A DNA stretch of 19,809 bases. It comes from Thermocaproicibacter sp002397355. Its GTDB lineage: Bacteria; Bacillota; Clostridia; Oscillospirales; Acutalibacteraceae. The position numbers and the translations under genes were made by a program. The stretch is taken from assembly GCA_036830905.1 (NCBI GenBank), contig DAISNS010000026.1, forward strand, positions 1 to 19,809. Reading direction: 5' to 3'. The notes under the pieces are model-generated. The model worked only from the letters and a program-made list of their open reading frames with translations, ran no database searches and was not told the DNA's origin. Below, piece by piece: positions 14,933 through 19,809 of this stretch; within the stretch, counting starts at the first letter, position 1, and each line of letters opens with the position of its first letter.

Positions 14933-15142
14933 ATGGATGACAAACTCATTCTGAAGAACCGCCTCAAAGCGGCAAGGGCGAAAAGGAAGCTTTCCCAGGC
15001 CCAGCTCGCGCAGATGGTCGGCGTTTCCCGCAATACCATCAGCTCGATTGAAACGGGGCAGTTCAGCCCGACCGCCAAATTGGCTCTGGTGCTCTGTATC
15101 GCTTTGGATATGAAATTTGAAGATCTGTTTTACCTCGATTAA
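14933..15142 (+). CDS. XRE-family transcriptional regulator
   Basis: A minimal 69-aa helix-turn-helix protein, almost entirely one HTH_3 (Cro/C1) domain. The pattern 'LKAARAKRKLSQAQLAQMVGVSRNTISSIETGQFSPTAKLALVLCIALDMKFEDLFYLD' (residues 11-69) contains the Gln of 'LSQAQLA', the recognition helix 'SRNTISSIE' and the closing 'FEDLF'. No effector or dimerisation domain is present. The start ATG at 14933 has only a weak AAGG upstream and probably depends on translational coupling to the membrane protein gene 10 nt before. It most likely binds the ACAAGTATACTTGT palindrome in its own promoter. Confidence 0.92.
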   Translation: MDDKLILKNRLKAARAKRKLSQAQLAQMVGVSRNTISSIETGQFSPTAKLALVLCIALDMKFEDLFYLD

Positions 15143-15292
15143 CAACTTCTGCAGGAATGACCCCCGGCATCTCCAAAAGACCCTTTCCGCGCATTTTATC
15201 TGACGATTCGCACCATATTTTTCAAATAACACGGATCGAAATTATTTTTTTCCCGGCCGGCAATGGTTTTGAAGTTGTCCGTCCTGGCGGAC

Positions 15293-15323
15293 TTGCAACT
15301 GGAATTCTCCCTTGGCATATACT
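15293..15323 (+). promoter_or_regulatory. Candidate sigK promoter
   Basis: GCATATACT at 15315-15323 resembles a sporulation sigma-E/sigma-K -10 region (CATA type), with TTGCAACT at 15293-15300 as the upstream element. A sigma-A reading would need CATATA with a 17-bp spacer or TATACT with 19 bp, so a sporulation sigma factor fits better. Which sigma factor is inference. Confidence 0.4.
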
Positions 15324-15356
15324 GTTGTTATCATACGCCGAGGGGGGAACGCCGCT

Positions 15357-16061
15357 ATGCTTGGTGCGATAATCGGGGCAGCTCTATCCGGCCTGGTCTT
15401 TCTGATCCTTCACGTCACCAATCCAGGTTCCTTTCCGAACCCGCTAAACGCGCGCGAGGAACAGGATTGTCTGGAAAGGATGCGCCAGGGCGACAAGGCC
15501 GCCAGGGATAAGCTGATCGAGCACAACCTGCGCCTAGTGGCGCATATCATCAAAAAATATTACTCGAACTCCAGCGACCAGGACGACCTGATTTCCATCG
15601 GAACCATCGGGCTGATCAAAGCGGTAAACACATTCGACGTTACAAAAGGCATCCGGCTTTCCAGTTATGCGGCGCGCTGTATCGAAAACGAGGTTCTGAT
15701 GTATTTCCGCGCCTCAAGGAAAAGCGCGCAGGACATTTCCATCGACGAGCCGATTGACACCGACAAGGACGGCAACGCCCTGACGCTGATGGACACCATG
15801 GCGCAGGAGGATAATATCGTCGACAATCTCGACAGTAAAATCAAATTCGAGCTGCTCAGAAAATACATAGGCGAAGTCCTGACGCCGCGCGAGCAGGCAA
15901 TCATCCGCCTGCGTTACGGTCTGAACGGCTCCGAGCCGCTTACGCAGCGTGAAGTTGCGCAGCGGCTTGGTATTTCGCGCTCGTATGTATCGCGCATTGA
16001 AAAAAAAGCGCTGGCTTCTCTGGAAAAGAGATTCAATAAGCCGACTCCTCACAAGAGATAA
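15357..16061 (+). CDS. sigK: RNA polymerase sporulation sigma factor SigK (pro-sigma-K)
   Basis: Late mother-cell sigma factor for endospore maturation. The 234-aa protein starts with a hydrophobic pro-sequence 'MLGAIIGAALSGLVFLIL' (1-18), as in pro-sigma-K, which in known systems is removed by a membrane protease. Region 2 covers about 50-125 ('LIEHNLRLVAHIIKKYY', 'DLISIGTIGLIKAV', 'RLSSYAARCIENEVLMYFRA'). Region 4 covers about 175-227 with 'LTPREQAIIRLRYGLN' and the helix-turn-helix 'TQREVAQRLGISRSYVSRIEKKAL'. The start at 15357 has GAGGGGGG ten bases upstream; an in-frame start at 15312 lacks one and would precede the pro-sequence. The gene is uninterrupted, unlike the skin-disrupted sigK of some bacilli and clostridia. 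A tRNA-Arg unit and then a mobile element lie directly downstream. Confidence 0.95.
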   Translation: MLGAIIGAALSGLVFLILHVTNPGSFPNPLNAREEQDCLERMRQGDKAARDKLIEHNLRLVAHIIKKYYSNSSDQDDLISIGTIGLIKAVNTFDVTKGIRLSSYAARCIENEVLMYFRASRKSAQDISIDEPIDTDKDGNALTLMDTMAQEDNIVDNLDSKIKFELLRKYIGEVLTPREQAIIRLRYGLNGSEPLTQREVAQRLGISRSYVSRIEKKALASLEKRFNKPTPHKR

Positions 16062-16132
16062 TTCCGGGAAGCTGAAAAGGAAGAAAGCCTTTTCCTATGA
16101 AATTGTCCGGACACGAAATTGCCTGTCGCGCA

Positions 16133-16161
16133 TTGACAAATCCGTCCGGACAATCTATAAT
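16133..16161 (+). promoter_or_regulatory. Consensus sigma-A promoter for tRNA-Arg(CCU)
   Basis: TTGACA (16133-16138), 17-bp spacer, TATAAT (16156-16161). The spacer contains GTCCGGACAAT (16144-16154), the inverse of ATTGTCCGGAC at 16102-16112. Confidence 0.85.
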
Positions 16162-16260
16162 AAAAAATACGTGGTTCCTCCTTTTCAACAAAGATCCAAA
16201 CAGGACAGGCTTTTACGCGTGGTTGGATGGAGCGGCCGTTTCCCAAACGGTAGGCCTTGC

Positions 16261-16446
<186 letters not shown>

Positions 16447-16450
16447 CAAA

Positions 16451-16485
16451 CGCCGTAAAATCAAGGTTTTTCGGCGCTTTTCTTT
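16451..16485 (+). terminator. Terminator after tRNA-Arg(CCU)
   Basis: CGCCG (16451-16455) pairs with CGGCG (16472-16476), extended by AAAA/TTTT after one mismatch, then CTTTTCTTT. It lies just inside the presumed element. Confidence 0.7.
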
Positions 16486-16537
16486 ATTTTCCGCTCCTTT
16501 GGCAGGATGGATTTTTGTCCCGGGGGCGACAAGCAGT

Positions 16538-16597
16538 TTGCTAATAGGATTTGAACGGTTTTTGAGGGCTTGCTAAGAAATTTCGTTTTTTTGCTAA
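16538..16597. repeat. Three TTGCTAA direct repeats next to the integrase
   Basis: TTGCTAA occurs at 16538-16544, 16570-16576 and 16591-16597, between the tRNA and the integrase stop codon. Short direct repeats in this position are typical of integrase arm-type binding sites; not proven here. Confidence 0.5.
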
Positions 16598-16604
16598 GAG
16601 CGCG

Positions 16605-18002
16605 TCAGCAAGCCTTTTGAGGCCGGCTTTGCGCGGCAAGCAGCAGGGACAGCGTCTGGAGCAATTCCGGCGATTTGGAAAGCTGCTCCGCGAGCGCCTT
16701 TACGTCCACCGCAGGCTGCTGCGGCTGTTCCTGAGGCGGCTTCACGGTTCGGAGATCGGGGTTTGCATAGAACGCGGACTCAAATCTCTGAGCATTGACC
16801 TTACGGTCCTCATCCAAGATGTGAGCATAGACTTTGGTAATCATATCGAGGTCGGCATGGCCGGTATCCCCTTGCGTCGCCTTCAGGTCGCCGTGATTGA
16901 GTTTCAGCTTATAGGTCGTGCTGGAATGCCGGAGGCTGTGGAACACGACGCTGGGTAATCCGGCTTTTTTCCGTAACTTGGAAAATTCTTTTAAGATGAT
17001 GCGTTCCTCACAGGGCCGTCCGTTGGACTGCGCCACGACCAGGTTGAAATCCTGGTACTCGTCCCCTAAGAACCCTTTCAACTCGTCCTGGCTTTCTTTC
17101 CACTTCCGCAGAATGTAGGCAAGCGTTTTGGGCAGCCAGATTTTGCGGATACTGGATTCTGTCTTCGGCTTTTTTAAGATCAGGCGGGTGCTCGTATTGC
17201 TCATGAGCGGCTTGAAGATATAGTAGATGTCCTTCTTCCCCAGCATCTCAATGGCGCGCTTTGAGGCCCGCGTCAACTCTTTGTCGATGTAAACCCAGGC
17301 ATCGTCATTTGCAATGTCTTCGTCGGTAATATGGACGTTGTTCCAAGTCAGCCCGAGGATTTCACCCATGCGCAGGGAACAGGCGAACGACAGATTCATG
17401 GCAACGTACAGCTTGCTGTCTGTGCACTGGTCCAGTGCTTTCCGAATCATGTCGGCCGTCCAGATCGCCCGCTTCTTATACTCCGTCTTTGTGATGATAG
17501 GGTTCTGAAACGGATTCTTTCCAATGAGTTCCCAGCGCACTGCCTGCCCGAAGGCACAGCGCAGCAATTTGACGATTTTTTCTATGGTCTTGTCCGTTAC
17601 AAATTGTGTGGCGGGCTTCCGTGTCCGAACTGCTACGCAGGGCGTTTTCCCCAGGACCTTAATGTACTTGTCCACCATTCTCGGTGTGATGGACTGGATC
17701 TTCATGTCGCCGATGATGGGATTGATGTAATTTGCAATCAGAGCGCAGCTGGCATCGTACATGGAAACGCCCCATTTTTTCTCGCCATAGATTGAGACGA
17801 AATCATGCAGAAAATCGGAAACTTTCTGTCCGGTCGGTTCGATGAATGTTCCGGTCAGAATCCCATTTTCTACTTCGGACTTGCGTTTGAGAGCTTCTTT
17901 GTAAGTATGCCATGTTTCCCACTTTTGCCTAACCTCACCGCTTTCATCGGTAAAATTGTAAACAATGGAATACGCTTTTTTGCGTTTGATGATGGCAGCC
18001 AT
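16605..18002 (-). CDS. int: Tyrosine recombinase/integrase
   Basis: A 465-aa site-specific recombinase. An N-terminal AP2-like arm-binding region (about 1-55, 'KRKKAYSIVYNFTDESGEVRQKWETW') is followed by the SAM-like core-binding domain (60-170) and the catalytic domain (180-400). The catalytic residues are Arg211 ('SLRMGEILGLTW'), Lys around 278-280, His355-x-x-Arg358 ('FHSLRHS'), His382 ('TGHADLD') and nucleophile Tyr392 ('VYAH'). The C-terminal 60 residues include a Pro/Gln-rich linker and a leucine-rich helix. The start at 18002 has CAGGAGGA upstream; a longer frame to 18149 overlaps the excisionase gene. Excisionase lies 25 nt upstream on the same strand. It should integrate and excise the element at tRNA-Arg(CCU). 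Confidence 0.95.
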   Translation of the reverse strand: MAAIIKRKKAYSIVYNFTDESGEVRQKWETWHTYKEALKRKSEVENGILTGTFIEPTGQKVSDFLHDFVSIYGEKKWGVSMYDASCALIANYINPIIGDMKIQSITPRMVDKYIKVLGKTPCVAVRTRKPATQFVTDKTIEKIVKLLRCAFGQAVRWELIGKNPFQNPIITKTEYKKRAIWTADMIRKALDQCTDSKLYVAMNLSFACSLRMGEILGLTWNNVHITDEDIANDDAWVYIDKELTRASKRAIEMLGKKDIYYIFKPLMSNTSTRLILKKPKTESSIRKIWLPKTLAYILRKWKESQDELKGFLGDEYQDFNLVVAQSNGRPCEERIILKEFSKLRKKAGLPSVVFHSLRHSSTTYKLKLNHGDLKATQGDTGHADLDMITKVYAHILDEDRKVNAQRFESAFYANPDLRTVKPPQEQPQQPAVDVKALAEQLSKSPELLQTLSLLLAAQSRPQKAC

Positions 18003-18027
18003 ACTTTTGTTCCTCCTGTTTGAGTAG

Positions 18028-18240
18028 TCATAAATTCTGGCTATCCAACCACTCGTCGAAGGACTTTTTTGATACCCGTATGGACGTACCGATGCGTACT
18101 GTTTTGAAATGTCCCTCCCTGACAAGGTTGTATGCGGAAGAACGGCCAATTCCCAGCATTTTGGAAATTTCCTCTACCTTGTAGGTCCTTTTCGCGGAAG
18201 CGGGAGCATTTCGGATGCTATCGGTTACAGCGTTGCTCAT
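18028..18240 (-). CDS. xis: Excisionase-like winged HTH protein
   Basis: A 70-aa DNA-binding protein of the excisionase/MerR-like HTH_17 type. 'TYKVEEISKMLGIGRSSAYNLVREGHFKTVRIGTSIRVSKKSFDEWLDS' (residues 19-67) shows the helix-turn-helix with the Ser-Ser-Ala-Tyr recognition helix and the wing 'VRIGTSIRVSKKSF' typical of this family. Small size and position 25 nt upstream of the integrase support a role as recombination directionality factor. The start at 18240 follows AAAGGAG; the 18-residue upstream extension has no such site. It could also act as a regulator of int. Confidence 0.9.
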   Translation of the reverse strand: MSNAVTDSIRNAPASAKRTYKVEEISKMLGIGRSSAYNLVREGHFKTVRIGTSIRVSKKSFDEWLDSQNL

Positions 18241-18821
18241 GGAACACTCCTTTCTTCTCAGTTTGACCGACAGTGCACTGTTTTTGTCTTGCACCCCCTA
18301 TGGTAAAGCAGAACGCCATCATAAATCAATGTTGTCGCAAGCAAACTGAATTTGACGATTTTCATCGGCATCACAGGAATAGGCTGGCCCAGCTGAACAG
18401 GGCCAGCCCATGAACTCTGATGCCGATGTTCTGCCGTATTTGCCACGCGCCCCGGCAGGGGGGATATTTCAGGCTGCGGCCGGTTTTGCCGCATCATAGC
18501 TCCGCAGATACCGCTTTCCATTGCCGGTGGATACGCATACCACAGAGGCTCCTCCTCAAGTCCGTGGGAGGTCGTGAGAAAGTATCATTGTCCCCCGCAC
18601 ATTGTCGTCGCGCCCGGCCTTCCGAAGCCGGTTCGGAGAGAACGTGGATCGCTCCTGCCCATGAAGGGCCATCGTCGCGCCGTCTCTCCCGCCGCTTGCC
18701 GCTCCTCGCGGCCGCGCGGGGAATGTACCTGAAATACCGTATATTCAATTTTCAAGGTTCAGGTGAAGGGAAAAATAATCCCCTCATATACCATTACATT
18801 TTTGGGGCAAAACGACATGGG
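18241..18821. other. Non-coding region upstream of xis with nested inverted repeat
   Basis: About 580 bp without a convincing gene. The ORFs in it have no ribosome binding site and are rich in Arg and Pro. It holds the presumed xis-int promoter (minus strand, no clean match) and a nested inverted repeat at 18363-18428. The part from about 18430 to 18720 is GC-rich compared with its surroundings, and I see nothing else in it. Confidence 0.6.
18363..18428. repeat. Nested inverted repeat (two-tier hairpin)
   Basis: Outer arms CATCGGCATCA (18363-18373) and TGATGCCGATG (18418-18428) are exact inverses. Inner arms GCTGGCCC (18383-18390) and GGGCCAGC (18400-18407) are also exact inverses, with a 9-nt loop AGCTGAACA. 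The two tiers share nearly the same axis, so a long imperfect hairpin or cruciform forms. Confidence 0.75.
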
Positions 18822-19244
18822 CTACAGGGGCTTTTTCAAAATTTTTTCTAAATTTTTGAGCCCCCTGGAGATTGATCCCTTCACTGCATTGACATTCACC
18901 CCTTCGGCTTGTGCAATTTTAGCCTTGCTCAAGCCCAGAAAGTAGTGAGCGTAGATACGCTTTGCCTGCTTGTCCGGCAGCGAGGCAAGCGCGGCATAAA
19001 GCCGCTCCATGGTCACTTTGTACTCGTAGAACTCGTCGGGGAGCATGTCCCGGAACATGGCGTCGCGCTGTATCCCATCGTTCCGGTTGAGGGAATAGAA
19101 GGCTTTGTGACGGTATATCCGCATACGATAGGCCGCTTCATGCTCCTCAAACTCACGCAGAAGGGCCGCTACTTCATTTGGAACTTCGACAAAGCAGTCG
19201 GATGTATAGAACGGGTAGTAATCCCGAAGGTTGATCCTTTTCAT
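18822..19244 (-). CDS. Sigma-70-like regulatory protein of a mobile element
   Basis: A 140-aa protein resembling the small sigma-70 region-4 proteins of Firmicutes integrative and conjugative elements. The N-terminus 'MKRINLRDYYPFYTSDCFVEVP' and the central 'IYRHKAFYSLNRNDGI' match that group as I remember it. The C-terminal helix-turn-helix is 'LPDKQAKRIYAHYFLGLSKAKIAQAEGVNVNAVKGSISRGLKNL' (89-132), typical of sigma-70 region 4. No region 2 is present, so it may bind DNA as a regulator and not form a complete sigma factor. The start has GGAGG nine bases upstream. Its ATG overlaps the stop of the preceding ORF. A strong inverted repeat covers its last codons. Confidence 0.82.
   Translation of the reverse strand: MKRINLRDYYPFYTSDCFVEVPNEVAALLREFEEHEAAYRMRIYRHKAFYSLNRNDGIQRDAMFRDMLPDEFYEYKVTMERLYAALASLPDKQAKRIYAHYFLGLSKAKIAQAEGVNVNAVKGSISRGLKNLEKILKKPL
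18825..18867 (-). repeat. Inverted repeat over the 3' end of the sigma-like gene
   Basis: CAGGGG-CT at 18825-18832 pairs with the inverse AG-CCCCCTG at 18859-18867 (one bulge). Inside it TTTTTCAAAA and the inverse TTTTTGA side also pair. Most of the last 15 codons lie within it. No T run follows directly on the minus strand, so it is a poor terminator. Confidence 0.5.
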
Positions 19245-19534
19245 TTCAATTCCTCCATTTCAGTTTTCAGTGTGGGCGAAAACCAAAACGGATGGGGCGG
19301 TGAACGGCATCGGACAAACTGAAAATCAGTATAAACAAGGCCGGGCTTACCATTTTCGGTAAACCCGACCATAACAGCTACCTGTTCAAGTGGTAATTCA
19401 TCCGGAGGGTCCGAACTGTCCCCTTTCGATCTGTATTCTCTCCGTCGGTGATAGAGCCTGCTGCATAATATTATTGGATTTATGTAGGAAAGGCGGAAGA
19501 AAAAATACCACTCGATATTGTATTTTGCGCCCAT
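19241..19534 (-). CDS. Hypothetical protein overlapping the sigma-like gene
   Basis: A 97-aa ORF whose TGA overlaps the ATG of the sigma-like gene by four bases, which supports it being translated. The C-terminal part, 'DSSDPPDELPLEQVAVMVGF' then 'GKPGLVYTDFQFVR' and 'PPHPFWFSPTL', is compositionally protein-like and I think I have seen it next to such sigma-like genes, but cannot name a family. The first 35 residues are hydrophobic and aromatic and have no ribosome binding site upstream, so the true start may be later or a frameshift may have changed the N-terminus. Function unknown. Confidence 0.5.
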   Translation of the reverse strand: MGAKYNIEWYFFFRLSYINPIILCSRLYHRRREYRSKGDSSDPPDELPLEQVAVMVGFTENGKPGLVYTDFQFVRCRSPPHPFWFSPTLKTEMEELK

Positions 19535-19606
19535 ACAATATCAGCCCTAACTCATAGACAACACCCTTTTAAAGCACTATTTTGTATTCAGTCAGATAAC
19601 TTCACT

Positions 19607-19795
19607 TTACCTGTCATTCATGAAGTTCTTAAAAACAGGAAGAGTGAGGTTCATAGAGGCCGAAGAAAGAGGTTGCCTCCAGCCTTCATCATCCAGACCA
19701 AGTGGAAACTGGATCTTCCCATTTACTAAAGCAATCACGAAAATGAGAATCGCTGCGATAAGCAGTGTCAAAATAAGGAGTACAATTCGTTCCAT
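19607..19795 (-). CDS. Small membrane ORF
   Basis: A 62-aa ORF with one strong hydrophobic segment at residues 4-24 ('IVLLILTLLIAAILIFVIALV') followed by a 38-residue polar tail ending 'NLTLPVFKNFMNDR'. It has an ATG start but only a weak AAAAAGT upstream, and no family I recognise. It lies in the same orientation as the other element genes. It could be a real small membrane protein or a chance ORF. Confidence 0.4.
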   Translation of the reverse strand: MERIVLLILTLLIAAILIFVIALVNGKIQFPLGLDDEGWRQPLSSASMNLTLPVFKNFMNDR

Positions 19796-19809
19796 GCTAA
19801 CTTTTTTCA

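Larger units (their letters stand above)
16447..19809. mobile_element. Left end of an integrative element at tRNA-Arg(CCU)
   Basis: A tyrosine integrase gene lies just downstream of the tRNA 3' end and reads toward it, with excisionase behind it, then regulatory genes typical of Firmicutes integrative and conjugative elements. GC content drops from the tRNA onward compared with the chromosome to the left. The other end, transfer genes and cargo lie outside the window, so the element class and its exact border (the tRNA 3' half is the usual core) are inferred. Confidence 0.75.

Noticed and set aside
15143..15356. Small ORFs between the XRE gene and sigK
   Set aside because: No ribosome binding site and no conserved pattern; the stretch is more likely the sigK leader and promoter.
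18420..18851. 143-codon plus-strand frame and 84-codon minus-strand frame in the region upstream of xis
   Set aside because: Neither has a ribosome binding site or a recognisable motif, and both are rich in Arg, Pro and Ser as expected from non-coding GC-rich DNA.

Overview
The window looks like a GC-rich, spore-forming Clostridia chromosome, most like the Oscillospiraceae/Ruminococcaceae. This is inferred from Firmicutes-type ribosome binding sites, GTG/TTG starts, an intact sporulation sigma factor sigK, an AbrB-type regulator and typical 17-bp-spaced sigma-A promoters. The last ~3.4 kb is visibly less GC-rich and is the end of an integrated mobile element. No exact taxonomy can be read from the sequence alone.

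Layout. (1) 1-2491, minus strand: a decayed ketopantoate-reductase-like fragment, tRNA-Leu(UAA), an M23 peptidase and an undecaprenyl-phosphate sugar transferase. The tRNA promoter lies inside the 3' end of the M23 gene. (2) 2606-4752, plus: a two-gene sugar operon (ROK glucokinase, aldose 1-epimerase) between a clear promoter and a strong terminator. (3) 4803-5590: an AbrB-type regulator translationally coupled to an ABC ATPase that stops before Walker B. (4) 5671-10513, plus: lipoprotein NagZ, a DUF523 protein, then glutamate racemase, a VanH-like D-2-hydroxyacid dehydrogenase and an MscS channel. Several of these act on cell wall, D-amino acids or the envelope. (5) 10578-11103: tRNA-Arg(ACG), its terminator, and a structured non-coding element that ends in a second copy of the tRNA 3' tail. 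(6) 11191-14494: a cytoplasmic GH78 alpha-L-rhamnosidase (minus) divergent from an unknown three-helix membrane protein, with two palindromes between them. (7) 14514-15142: a small membrane protein (DUF6442-like) and an XRE regulator behind a promoter overlapped by a 14-bp perfect palindrome. (8) 15357-16061: sigK, with its pro-sequence and no interruption. (9) 16133-16485: a tRNA-Arg(CCU) transcription unit carrying an 81-bp tandem duplication that leaves a 3'-truncated pseudo-tRNA in front of the intact gene. (10) 16447-19809: left end of an integrative element next to tRNA-Arg(CCU), with tyrosine integrase, excisionase, a nested-hairpin non-coding region, a sigma-70-like regulator overlapped by a small ORF, and a small membrane ORF. 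The element continues beyond the window.

The observations most worth a second look are the tRNA-tail-bounded structured element after tRNA-Arg(ACG), the tandem tRNA-Arg(CCU) duplication whose differences are all transitions plus one 4-nt gap, the palindrome-controlled membrane protein/XRE pair, and the nested inverted repeat upstream of the excisionase. No CRISPR array, rRNA or complete insertion sequence was seen.
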